This document shows, piece by piece, positions 26,011 to 34,136 of a stretch of DNA of 64,000 bases (position 1 is its first letter; each line of letters opens with the position of its first letter). Both the position numbers and the translations under genes were made by a program. Source of the stretch: Chloroflexota bacterium (GTDB lineage Bacteria; Chloroflexota; Anaerolineae; UBA4142); contig JACRMI010000025.1 in NCBI GenBank assembly GCA_016215025.1, forward strand, positions 1 to 64,000. The letters run 5' to 3'. The notes under the pieces are model-generated. The model searched no databases. It saw nothing but the letters and a program-made list of their open reading frames with translations, and was not told where the DNA came from.

Positions 26011-27099
26011 CTACGTCGGTTTCTTCATCCAAAGCACGTTGCCCCAATCGCCTTTTTTGACGAAGACGATGCCGAGGTTGTAGACCTGTCCGACATATGT
26101 CGCGCCGCCACTGGTGAATTCAAACTCATCGGTCTGCGGATAACCCAGGTTTTGTTCTTCTGCAAATTTGTAGAGCGCGCCATCGGTGTTGATCGGCATC
26201 AATTTCAATTTCTTCGCCGCCGCAATCGCCGCCGAAGCGGCTGGATCGGCAATTGCGTTGATGACGACGGGCGCAGGCGCGCCGCCTTGTGCCATGTAAT
26301 CGCGAATCTGATTTGCATTCGCTATGCCAAACGAGCCGCGCTTGCCCCAGGGCGATGTGGCGAAAATTGCCGCGCCGATTACGTAATCGTCCTTTTGCAT
26401 TTCTTTATCGTACCAACTCAACGTCGCTACGTAACCGGCTTCGTCGGTGTAAAACGTCCAGCCTTGCTGCGCATCATTTGGATCGGGCAGAACGCCGCCA
26501 TCGATGCCGGTTTCGGTGATGACGACTTGCTTGCGCGCATCGGGTGGCAATGCATCTATCGCGCGTCGATAGCGCAAGCAGAGCCACGACGAATTCTGCT
26601 CCATCGTTCGCGCGCTGTACTCGTGGAGCGAAAGCAGATCGCAATGCCGCAATCCTTCCGCGAGTGCAGGCCAATATTCGAGTTCGGGGTTGCCGGTGGC
26701 GAAGGAGTACGCGCACGAAACGAGCTTCGCGTCGCGCATCAAATCGCCCCAGCGCACGTGGAAACGCGAGAGTGCCTGCGCTGCCTCGTTCGACTGGACC
26801 ACCGATTCATTGTAACCCATCCACGCATCGTAGATGCCGCGCATCTTTTCGGCATCTGGTTTCATGCGTTGAAAAAATTGTTCGGCGCGACTCTCTGGGT
26901 TATCGATAAAAATCTGTTCGCCATCGTCGACGTAATGACGACCGATGACGAAGGTGTTCGGTGAAACTTGCTTGAGCTGACGCCACATATCGGCGTTGTG
27001 ATCCATCGAGAGGGCGATGCGTGGCTGCGCGCGTTTAAAATAATCGACGGCGTCAAAACCGCCGAAGGTAATGATGTAGACACCGAGTTTGGATTTCAT
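26011..27099 (-). CDS. Glycoside hydrolase-like (clan GH-A) protein with the shared C-terminal domain (member 3)
   Basis: 362 residues. About 285 N-terminal residues look like a TIM-barrel glycosidase. Candidate acid/base Glu is in YDAWMGYNESV and candidate nucleophile in QVVITETGIDGG, placed as in clan GH-A; a WGKRGSFGIAN strand follows. The C-terminal about 70 residues are the shared domain, almost identical to the copies in members 2 and 4. No signal peptide (KSKLGVYIITFGG at the start). GGGAGAA lies before the ATG. Substrate unknown. Confidence 0.7.
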   Translation of the reverse strand: MKSKLGVYIITFGGFDAVDYFKRAQPRIALSMDHNADMWRQLKQVSPNTFVIGRHYVDDGEQIFIDNPESRAEQFFQRMKPDAEKMRGIYDAWMGYNESVVQSNEAAQALSRFHVRWGDLMRDAKLVSCAYSFATGNPELEYWPALAEGLRHCDLLSLHEYSARTMEQNSSWLCLRYRRAIDALPPDARKQVVITETGIDGGVLPDPNDAQQGWTFYTDEAGYVATLSWYDKEMQKDDYVIGAAIFATSPWGKRGSFGIANANQIRDYMAQGGAPAPVVINAIADPAASAAIAAAKKLKLMPINTDGALYKFAEEQNLGYPQTDEFEFTSGGATYVGQVYNLGIVFVKKGDWGNVLWMKKPT

Positions 27100-27170
27100 G
27101 GATGCGCTTTCTCCCTCTCCTGTTCGACGGTCGCGAAGCGTGTCGAACGGGAGAGGGTTGGGGTGAGGGC

Positions 27171-28418
27171 TTACATTCCGGCTGGCTTGTTCACAAACTT
27201 GACGTTGCCCCAGTCGCCTTTTTTGACGTAGACAATGCCGAGATTGTAAACTTGACCGACATAGGCATCCGTTCCGACGAGAAATTCAAATTCGTCGGTC
27301 TGCGGATAACCCAGGTTTTTGTTCAGCGCAAATTTGTAGAGCGCGCCATCCGTGTTGATCGGCATCCATTTTAGTTTTTTCGCCGCCGCCAAGGCAGCGA
27401 TTGACCTGGGATCGTTTGCAGGCAACGGTTGTGGAGGCGGCGGAGGTGGCGGAGGCGTTGGCGTTGTCCAGCGCACCTTGTAATTGTTTTGCAACGCTGC
27501 TTGAAAATCGGCTTTGATGCCATTCTTATCGGAAATGCTCCACAGCGCGTTGCCGGTTTGCCAGCGAAAAAGACACAGGGCTTGAATCGGCTGATTCGCG
27601 GTGACGGCATTCCAATCGTTGATCTCTTTGAACGCCGCTTGCACCCAACCAATGTTGCGATCTTGCCACCAATCGGGATCGGCAGGTTGGGTCTCAGTGA
27701 TAAATACCGGCGCTGTTCGCAACGACGTTGGAATCACAGCCATGAAATCGCGATAGGTGCGAAAGTGTTTGCGATACGCGCCAAACGGTGCGCCCATTTT
27801 TTCTTCGCTGGTGATGAAGGCTGCATCCATCCCATGCGTGTAGGTGTGAATCGCAATTGAGTCCGGCGGAGCTTGGCGCGCGATGCATTGATTCAGCGTG
27901 TCTTTGAAATATTGCACCCAATCGCCGTTGGCGTTACCGGCGTACGTCGTTTGATTGTTCCAGGGCGCGGGCGCAGAGGGGACGACCCAGTCGAGGTTAT
28001 GCCCAGGCAATTTTTTGATCGCCGCGCGAACCTTGGCAAAGCATTGCGCGTACAACGTTGGTGTGATCACCTCGCCGCCTTGTCCGCCGCTGTTGCCCGG
28101 ACGTTCCCAGGGGCTGTTTGTTTCGTTGCCAATGACCCAAACCTTGACGCCGTTGGATCCGGCGACAAAACTCGCGCACTGTTGCGCAAACTGATCATAC
28201 TGAGAGGAGTTGGGAATGGTACCGGCGTCGTTGTAGCCGTTGTTCAATCGAACAATGACGCCAAAACCCTGATTGGCTAAACCCGAAAAATCGCCTGATT
28301 GGTCAGGGGGATTGACCTGGACGGAGACGAAAATCCATCCGGGCTTGTTCGCGTTGAGGAAGAGTTGTTCGGCACCGGGGTCATGCATGCCGAAGATGTA
28401 CGAAGGGAACTGGGGCAT
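27171..28418 (-). CDS. Glycoside hydrolase-like (clan GH-A) protein with the shared C-terminal domain (member 4)
   Basis: 415 residues. The catalytic-type domain (about 1-325) shows VWVIGNETNSPW, a typical N-E acid/base pair, and TAPVFITETQP, a nucleophile strand end. A Pro-rich linker (TPPPPPPPP type) joins it to the shared C-terminal domain (KLKWMPINTDGALYKFALNK). No signal peptide. First gene of the four-gene run, with its own strong promoter and GAGGAG ribosome site. It may degrade or bind a glucan, or a wall or biofilm polymer. Confidence 0.72.
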   Translation of the reverse strand: MPQFPSYIFGMHDPGAEQLFLNANKPGWIFVSVQVNPPDQSGDFSGLANQGFGVIVRLNNGYNDAGTIPNSSQYDQFAQQCASFVAGSNGVKVWVIGNETNSPWERPGNSGGQGGEVITPTLYAQCFAKVRAAIKKLPGHNLDWVVPSAPAPWNNQTTYAGNANGDWVQYFKDTLNQCIARQAPPDSIAIHTYTHGMDAAFITSEEKMGAPFGAYRKHFRTYRDFMAVIPTSLRTAPVFITETQPADPDWWQDRNIGWVQAAFKEINDWNAVTANQPIQALCLFRWQTGNALWSISDKNGIKADFQAALQNNYKVRWTTPTPPPPPPPPQPLPANDPRSIAALAAAKKLKWMPINTDGALYKFALNKNLGYPQTDEFEFLVGTDAYVGQVYNLGIVYVKKGDWGNVKFVNKPAGM

Positions 28419-28476
28419 TGCGTTATCTCCTCGTAAGGCGGGAATCGTAGTGTTTATGGTCGATCAGATTGATTCG

Positions 28477-28505
28477 ATTTTAATGCGAGACAGGGTGAGT
28501 GTCAA
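28477..28505 (-). promoter_or_regulatory. Strong sigma-70-like promoter of the four-gene cluster
   Basis: On the minus strand: TTGACA, 17 bases, TAAAAT. It is about 60 bases upstream of the ATG at 28418. Confidence 0.75.
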
Positions 28506-28514
28506 GAGGGATTC

Positions 28515-28554
28515 AAAAACCAAGCCCGCCAGGGGCGTCCATCCTGGCGGGCTT
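28515..28554 (-). terminator. Rho-independent terminator after the LysM-cupredoxin gene
   Basis: AAGCCCGCCAGG/CCTGGCGGGCTT stem, followed on the minus strand by GGTTTTTG. It separates the LysM gene from the promoter of the next transcript. Confidence 0.75.
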
Positions 28555-28571
28555 ATCAATCGATGGTGTAA

Positions 28572-29405
28572 CTACTGCGTCACGACGACGATGCCCGTCA
28601 TCGTGGTCGGATGAATGCGGCAATAGTATCCAAAGGTGCCGGGCGTCGTAAATGTAAATTGAAACGTCTGTCCTGGGTTCATCGCACCCGAATCGAACAT
28701 ATTGGATGGCGCGTTGGGCGCGCCGCTCGTTACGGTGTGCTCCATTCCATTCGTTTCAGTATTGCGCCAAACAACGGTCGTGCCAACTTTGACAGTGATC
28801 GATTGCGGACTGTATACCGTGTTTTGCATGGTAACATTTGCCGTGTCAGGTCTCGGCGTTGGCGTTGGTCCCGGTATCGATGTGGGAAAGGGTTGCGGCG
28901 ATGGATAACCAGAAGGAATGATCAATCGCATCCCGGCGAAAATCAAATTGGGATTCGGAATGTGGTTTGCAATCATCAACGCATAGACCGAAGTACGGAA
29001 GCGTAACGCGATGCGCGTTAACGTATCGCCAAATTGCACGATGTAGGTCCCGTGCGGCGATGGTGGGACATAACCGCCCGGAATGAATAGAACCATTCCG
29101 ACGAAGATGTAATTTGGATTGAAGATGCGATTGACGCTCATCAATGCATTCACCGAAACGCCAAAGCGACGTGCGATACCGTATAGCGTATCGCCCGGCT
29201 GCACGACGTATCGCGACAGTGTACCGGAACTCGACGGTGCATATTGCCCCGGCATGAACATTGGCTGAACGTTGGGCATGAATCCACCGGGGTTGCCGTA
29301 TGGTCCTTGAGCCAGGGTGGTCGTTGGCACGAAGACGACGAGCAGCGCAAAAACAAACGCCGCGATGAGAACACACGGCGAGAAATTGACAAGTCTTGCT
29401 TTCAT
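28572..29405 (-). CDS. Secreted protein with two LysM domains and a C-terminal cupredoxin
   Basis: 277 residues with a signal peptide (LIAAFVFALLVVFVPTTTLAQG). Two LysM repeats follow (VQPGDTLYGIARRFGVSVNA and VQFGDTLTRIALRFRTSVYA), which bind peptidoglycan or other GlcNAc polymers. After a Pro-rich linker comes a plastocyanin-like domain with type 1 copper ligands: His in MEHTV, then Cys and His in YYCRIHP, and Met in TTMTG. It is probably a wall-anchored electron carrier or copper-binding protein. GGAGG lies upstream of the ATG. Confidence 0.85.
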   Translation of the reverse strand: MKARLVNFSPCVLIAAFVFALLVVFVPTTTLAQGPYGNPGGFMPNVQPMFMPGQYAPSSSGTLSRYVVQPGDTLYGIARRFGVSVNALMSVNRIFNPNYIFVGMVLFIPGGYVPPSPHGTYIVQFGDTLTRIALRFRTSVYALMIANHIPNPNLIFAGMRLIIPSGYPSPQPFPTSIPGPTPTPRPDTANVTMQNTVYSPQSITVKVGTTVVWRNTETNGMEHTVTSGAPNAPSNMFDSGAMNPGQTFQFTFTTPGTFGYYCRIHPTTMTGIVVVTQ

Positions 29406-29425
29406 CGGTAATTACCTCCTCCGAC

Positions 29426-29554
29426 GGTAACTACTCAGCGTGTCATTTCGAGGAGCGATTGCGCCATCTGTGATGGCGATGCGACGAGAAATCTCCTTCT
29501 ACAAGAAGAGATTTCTCGCTCCGCTCGAAATGACAGAGAGACCTGGTAGTTACC
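29426..29554. repeat. Family A palindrome nested in an outer inverted repeat
   Basis: Outer arms GGTAACTAC (29426) and GTAGTTACC (29546) surround a family A copy running from GTCATTTCGAGGAGCG (29442) to CTCGAAATGAC (about 29534). The inner arms are AGAAATCTC and GAGATTTCT. Confidence 0.75.
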
Positions 29555-30224
29555 TCCGATGTTTTTTCGGCGGACGCTTGATCGTCCGTTTATTCTCTTC
29601 GATTAGGATCGCACGGACAGGTGCACCATCGCCATCCTTGATCTTCAACGGCAAGCAAGCGAGAACATATTCTCCGGGTTTTACGTTGGACAAATCCAAT
29701 CCTTCGACGATGATAATGCTTGCACCCAACAACGTGCGATGCGTGCGCGGCTCACTCGCGTCGAATAATTCTGCGCTGAGGTAATCAATGCCGACTAGTT
29801 TGACGCCGCGCTCGACGAACCACTGCGCCGCATCCCAAGCAAATCCGACGTAATTGGTCTGAAAGCCGGGTTGCTGCCACAGTTCGGCGTTGCGTGTTCT
29901 AAATAATATACGCACCGCGCGCTTGGAAAGTTTGGCGCGGTCTAAATCCTTCGCCGTGATTGCCTTTTCGACGTGTGACATATCGACGACGAGGGCAGGT
30001 CCATACAACGTGTCCAAATCGAGTTGATCGACGGTCTTGCCACCGGGGATAAAATGAATCGGCGGATCGAGGTGCGTGCCGGTGTGATCGCCAAACGACA
30101 ACTGCGATACATTCGCTGCATCACCTTTAGCGATTTGACTCATTGGCACGATGCTCACAGCGGGATCGCCCGGATAGACCGGCATCGATGGGGAGATGGG
30201 AATGGAAATGTCGTAGATTTTCAT
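29550..30224 (-). CDS. Cyclase-family metal-dependent hydrolase (kynurenine formamidase-like)
   Basis: The start is ATG at 30224, with AGGAG seven bases upstream. The 224-residue protein has the family motif FGDHTGTHLDPPIHF (H-x-GTH-x-D-x-P-x-HF, metal-binding) and the N-terminal DISIPISPSMPVYPGDP. Such proteins hydrolyse N-formylkynurenine or related amides and esters. The C-terminal FSNVKPGEY-like core (VEGLDLSNVKPGEYVLACLP) is intact. No tryptophan-degradation genes are nearby, so the substrate stays open. Confidence 0.88.
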   Translation of the reverse strand: MKIYDISIPISPSMPVYPGDPAVSIVPMSQIAKGDAANVSQLSFGDHTGTHLDPPIHFIPGGKTVDQLDLDTLYGPALVVDMSHVEKAITAKDLDRAKLSKRAVRILFRTRNAELWQQPGFQTNYVGFAWDAAQWFVERGVKLVGIDYLSAELFDASEPRTHRTLLGASIIIVEGLDLSNVKPGEYVLACLPLKIKDGDGAPVRAILIEENKRTIKRPPKKHRR

Positions 30225-30306
30225 GTTAGCTCCTGTCGGACAAATTTCCAATTTGTCCCACTCGTTCGCATTATACGCTCTTGGAATTACGTTGGCAATT
30301 GCAAAA

Positions 30307-30377
30307 TCACAACAACGAATTTGGAAATAAACGAAAAATAAAATCCATACAATTCGCTGTTTTCTGAATTCGTTGTT
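30307..30377. repeat. Palindrome upstream of the amidohydrolase
   Basis: ACAACAACGAATTTGG pairs imperfectly with the later GAATTCGTTGTTA. It is related to the palindrome at 8764-8835. An adjacent CAAATTTCCAATTTGTCC unit (30239-30258) recurs at 25150-25193. Confidence 0.7.
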
Positions 30378-30395
30378 ATCCCTCGGGTCAAATCA

Positions 30396-30424
30396 TTGAC
30401 ACGTCTGGGATTGTATGGTACAGT
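30396..30424 (+). promoter_or_regulatory. Promoter of the amidohydrolase gene
   Basis: TTGACA, 17 bases, TACAGT. It lies 50 bases before the ATG at 30474. Confidence 0.65.
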
Positions 30425-30473
30425 CTCGCCATCTTGAATGTGCGACGCACATAGATCACCGAACAGAGAAATT

Positions 30474-31271
30474 ATGAATACGCTTTCAATTGCACTCGCT
30501 CAAATCGATCTCGTGCTTGGGGACCCAGCGCAGAATTTTGCAAACGTGTGTGCGAAAATTATTGAAGCGAAATCGCGTGGCGCAGACATTATCGTTTTGC
30601 CCGAACTGTGGAGCACGGCGTACGATTTGGAACACGCAGCTACACACGCTTCAGAACTGACCGTTGGCATGTTCGTCAAGATTGCGCAAGCCGCACACGA
30701 TAATCAAATCGCGGTTGTCGGCTCGCTGATGGAAATGCGCAACGGTCGGGTTTATAACACGGCAGCGCTAATCGATTCCCATGGCGCGCAACTGGGCGTG
30801 TATCGCAAACTTCATCTTGTGCCGATGCTCGACGAGGACAAGTTTCTGATTGGCGGCGATGAAGCCCAAGTCTTTGATGCGCCATTCGGCAGATTTGCAC
30901 TCGGCATTTGCTACGACATGCGTTTTCCCGAACTGTGGCGACATTACGCGGTGAACGGTGCGCGCATTGCGTTTGCCCCCGCTGAATGGCCCCAACGTCG
31001 CGTGGCACACTGGCGCGCGTTGCTGCCTGCGCGTGCAATCGAGAATCAAATGTTCATGATCGGCTGCAATCGCGTTGGCACAAGCAAAGGCGAAACCTTC
31101 GGCGGGCATTCGATGATCGTCAATCCTTGGGGCGAGATTTTGGTCGAGGGCGATGATCGCGAAGCATTGCTCATCGCGCAAATCGATCTCGCCCAGGTTG
31201 AGGAGATGCGAGCAAAGGTACCCGTGTTTAGAGATCGAAGACCAGATGTTTACAGCAAGTGGAATTCATAA
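30474..31271 (+). CDS. Carbon-nitrogen hydrolase (omega-amidase/Nit2-like)
   Basis: Hydrolyses a C-N amide bond; omega-amidase-type activity is possible. ATG at 30474; the longer ORF starts in upstream leader sequence. The 265-residue protein has the triad Glu in VLPELWSTAYDL, Lys in YRKLHLVP and Cys in LGICYDMRFPELWR. The CYDMRFPEL context fits the Nit/omega-amidase branch and differs from the nitrilase at 7.7 kb. First gene of a plus-strand run to rlmI. Confidence 0.9.
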   Translation: MNTLSIALAQIDLVLGDPAQNFANVCAKIIEAKSRGADIIVLPELWSTAYDLEHAATHASELTVGMFVKIAQAAHDNQIAVVGSLMEMRNGRVYNTAALIDSHGAQLGVYRKLHLVPMLDEDKFLIGGDEAQVFDAPFGRFALGICYDMRFPELWRHYAVNGARIAFAPAEWPQRRVAHWRALLPARAIENQMFMIGCNRVGTSKGETFGGHSMIVNPWGEILVEGDDREALLIAQIDLAQVEEMRAKVPVFRDRRPDVYSKWNS

Positions 31272-31322
31272 CGACGGAACACGCAATACGAAATACGTGG
31301 TGCGTATTCCGTTTGAAAGACA

Positions 31323-32288
31323 ATGATGTTGAACTCAATTACGGACGTCGATGGTATTTTGGTTGGTCATCACACCGATTTGCAAAATGGGACTGGCTGC
31401 ACAGTGATTCTTTGCCCGCCCGATGGCGCGATTGCGGGTGTCGATGTGCGCGGACCTGCGCCTGCCACACGCGAAACGGATTTGCTTCGCCCCGGACATT
31501 TGGTCGAGCGTGTGAATGCAATTGTTCTCACGGGCGGTAGTGCCTTTGGATTGGATGCAGCGAGCGGCGTGATGAGATTCCTCGAAGAGAAAAAAATGGG
31601 ATACGATACCGGTGTTGCGCGCGTCCCCATCGTTCCCGCCGCCGCGATTTTCGATCTTGCGTTCGGCAACGCAAATGTGCGCCCAACCGCCGACGATGGT
31701 TATCGCGCTTGTGTCGCCGCGAAGAATAATGCGACCGAGCAAGGCAATGTTGGCGCAGGAACCGGTGCATCGGTGGGGCATCTCATGGGCGCAAAGCAGG
31801 TGACGAAAGGCGGACTCGGCACGGCGAGCCAAAAAATCGGCAAAGACATCGTCGTCGGTGCAATCGTCGTCGTGAATTCTTTCGGCGACGTAGTCGAGCC
31901 AAACACCGGTGAGATTCTCGCCGGCGCGCGCAAGCCCGCCGTGAGTGGCTGGGTCAACTCAGGCGATGCGATCAAGAACGGAATCACGCAAACGATTCTG
32001 TCGCGCACCCATACGACGATTGGCGTCGTCGCGACAAATGCTGCGTTGACCAAAGAAGAAGCGAACCTCGTCGCGATGATGGCGCACGACGGATTCGCCC
32101 GCGCGATTCGTCCTGCTCATGCGCTTTTTGATGGCGACGCATTGTTTGCGCTGAGCGTCGGCAGAAAACAGGGCGACGTGAATGCGATTGGGCACACGGC
32201 TTCCGAAGTTGTCGCGCAAGCGATTGTGAATGCAGTGAATGCGGCGGAAACGCTGCACGGCATACCAGCAAGAAAAGACCTCAAGTAA
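31323..32288 (+). CDS. P1 family (S58, DmpA-like) peptidase
   Basis: 321 residues. Family members are autoprocessing N-terminal-nucleophile aminopeptidases or beta-peptidyl aminopeptidases. Characteristic segments: TDVDGILVGHHTD, LTGGSAFGLDAASGVM, GNVGAGTGASVGHLMG, KGGLGTASQKIG and VGAIVVVNSFGDVV. The length is on the short side, as in the common bacterial P1 subfamily. It starts ATG ATG with a weak ribosome site, about 50 bases after the amidohydrolase. Physiological substrate unknown. Confidence 0.9.
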   Translation: MMLNSITDVDGILVGHHTDLQNGTGCTVILCPPDGAIAGVDVRGPAPATRETDLLRPGHLVERVNAIVLTGGSAFGLDAASGVMRFLEEKKMGYDTGVARVPIVPAAAIFDLAFGNANVRPTADDGYRACVAAKNNATEQGNVGAGTGASVGHLMGAKQVTKGGLGTASQKIGKDIVVGAIVVVNSFGDVVEPNTGEILAGARKPAVSGWVNSGDAIKNGITQTILSRTHTTIGVVATNAALTKEEANLVAMMAHDGFARAIRPAHALFDGDALFALSVGRKQGDVNAIGHTASEVVAQAIVNAVNAAETLHGIPARKDLK

Positions 32289-32372
32289 TTTTGGATTTTA
32301 GATTTGCGATTTTGGATTCACCATTTGACGGGGAGGGGTTGTCAATCCAAAATCTAAAATCGGAAATTGGAA

Positions 32373-33152
32373 ATGGCAACGATTCTTTTATTCGACATTG
32401 GCAACACTCACATTTCGCTCGGCGCATATCGCGGCGACGAACTCGTTTCGACTTGGCGCATCACGACGCGTGTGGACGGCACACCCGACGAGTATGCGGT
32501 GATGCTTCGATCACTCTTTAGACAAAAAGGCGCGAACGGAATTGCATTCGATGGCAGCGCGATTGCATCATCAGTGCCGCCGCTCGTATCGACGTTTGCG
32601 GAATTGTGCGAAAAGCATCTGGGTTTGAGACCCGTTATCGTCGGTCCCGGCGTCAAGACCGGGTTGAACATTCGCACCGATTCGCCGCGCGAGGTGGGCG
32701 CTGATCGCATTGCGAATGCCGTTGCGGTGAAAAAACTTTATGGCGTGCCAGCCATCGTCATCGATTTCAGTCCACTGGCGACCATCTTCGATGCGTTGAG
32801 CGATGCAGGTGATTATCTCGGTACGGCTATCGCGCCTGGTCTGACGACCTCCGCCGATGCGTTATTCATGCACGCGGCGCAATTGCCGCGAGTTGAACTC
32901 GCCGCGCCCGCATCGAAAAGTCCAATCGGTAAAAACACAGTTGCTTCGGTCCAAGCCGGATTGATTTATGGCTACGTCGCGCTTGTGGAAGGAATGATCG
33001 CGCGGGTGAAAAAAGAACTGGGCGCACGTGCGCGTGTGATCGGCACCGGAGAAATGGTGAATCTAATCGCCGTTGAGACAAAAGCAATTGATGTAGTAGA
33101 CGAAGGGTTAACGTTGAAGGGGCTAAAGATGATTTATGAGATGAATGTATAA
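32373..33152 (+). CDS. coaX: Type III pantothenate kinase, unusual phosphate-binding loop
   Basis: Phosphorylates pantothenate, the first step of coenzyme A synthesis. ATG at 32373 gives 259 residues. The PHOSPHATE-1 motif DIGNTHISLG and the pantothenate motif REVGADRIANAVA are present, and the C-terminal IGTGEMVNLIA region fits. The second phosphate motif, usually D-F-G-T-A-T-T-F, reads VIDFSPLATIFD: Gly-Thr is replaced and one residue is added. The substitution is near the active site and might reduce activity. The gene ends directly at the ATG of the lipid kinase. Confidence 0.85.
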   Translation: MATILLFDIGNTHISLGAYRGDELVSTWRITTRVDGTPDEYAVMLRSLFRQKGANGIAFDGSAIASSVPPLVSTFAELCEKHLGLRPVIVGPGVKTGLNIRTDSPREVGADRIANAVAVKKLYGVPAIVIDFSPLATIFDALSDAGDYLGTAIAPGLTTSADALFMHAAQLPRVELAAPASKSPIGKNTVASVQAGLIYGYVALVEGMIARVKKELGARARVIGTGEMVNLIAVETKAIDVVDEGLTLKGLKMIYEMNV

Positions 33153-34070
33153 ATGAAAACTCAACTCATCATCAATCCTACCTCCGCGCGCGGCGTCATG
33201 CAAAAGCGTTGGCATGAGGTCGAGGCGATACTGCGTGCAGAAGGTTTTGAATATCAAGCGGTGTTCACCGAACACAAGGGACACGCTACGCAACTCGCTC
33301 GCGCCGCACTTGAAGCTGGCTTTGATCTGATCGTCGTTGTTGGCGGCGATGGGACAACGTACGAGGTTGTGAATGGAATGCTCGATGCAGATGGTCGTGC
33401 CATTAATCCGAACGCCGCATTGGGCATTATCACGAGCGGCACGGGCGCAGACTTTGTGCGCAGCGTCGGCATTCCGGGCGACACTCTTGCTTCGGCAAGG
33501 CAACTGGCGCGCGCGACAACCACGCGGCCGCTCGATATCGGCGAAATCGTGTACTGCGTCGATGGCAAAGAGACGCGCACTTTTTTTGCGAACGTCGCGG
33601 GCATGGGCTTTGACGCCGAGGTGATCGAACGCACCGAGCGTGGCGGCAAACATGCGGGCGGGACGATTCCGTATCTCACGACCCTCCTCAGCACGATTTC
33701 GTCTTATCGCAACAAAGAGGTCGTCGTGAAAATCAATGACCGAAAAATCGAAGGCGTCATGAATTCGGTCGTCGTTTGCAATGGCAAGTACTTTGGCGGC
33801 GGCATGATGATTAGTCCCAATTCAAAAATTGACGATGGAAAATTCCACGTCATCACTCTTGGCAATTTTGGTACGTTTGAAGTGATGCTGAACACGCCGC
33901 GATTGTATAATGGCACGATTCTCACACATCCCAAAGTGTCAGAGTATCAAGCGAAAACTGTGGCGGTCGAATCGAAACAGCGAATGTTGATCCAAGCCGA
34001 CGGCGAGTTGGTGGGACCGGGGCCGGCGACGTTTCGCATTCTGCCAGCAGCGTTGAAACTGCGCGCATAG
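33153..34070 (+). CDS. Diacylglycerol/lipid kinase (YegS/DagK family)
   Basis: 305 residues. Transfers phosphate to a lipid such as diacylglycerol, by family. N-terminal INPTSARG and the catalytic loop VVVGGDGTTYEVVNGM are clear, followed by LGIITSGTGADFVRSVGI and the C-terminal QADGELVGPGPATF strand. Its ATG directly follows the coaX stop codon, indicating translational coupling. Confidence 0.92.
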   Translation: MKTQLIINPTSARGVMQKRWHEVEAILRAEGFEYQAVFTEHKGHATQLARAALEAGFDLIVVVGGDGTTYEVVNGMLDADGRAINPNAALGIITSGTGADFVRSVGIPGDTLASARQLARATTTRPLDIGEIVYCVDGKETRTFFANVAGMGFDAEVIERTERGGKHAGGTIPYLTTLLSTISSYRNKEVVVKINDRKIEGVMNSVVVCNGKYFGGGMMISPNSKIDDGKFHVITLGNFGTFEVMLNTPRLYNGTILTHPKVSEYQAKTVAVESKQRMLIQADGELVGPGPATFRILPAALKLRA

Positions 34071-34073
34071 GTC

Positions 34074-34136
34074 AAGTTCCCCCAAATTCCCCAGAGTTCT
34101 TCCGAGGGATTTAGGGGAACTCAGAGGAACTCTGTG
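34074..34136. repeat. Family E palindrome carrying the start of the rlmI-like gene
   Basis: AGTTCCCCCAAATTCCCC pairs with the later GGGATTTAGGGGAACT. The far end AGAGGAACTCTGTG supplies both the ribosome site and the GTG start codon. A related element is at 59597-59674, before rpsP. Confidence 0.75.

Noticed and set aside
24477-28418. Prophage lysis cassette
   Set aside because: An amidase without a signal peptide suggests it, but no holin, structural phage genes, integrase or attachment site were found nearby.
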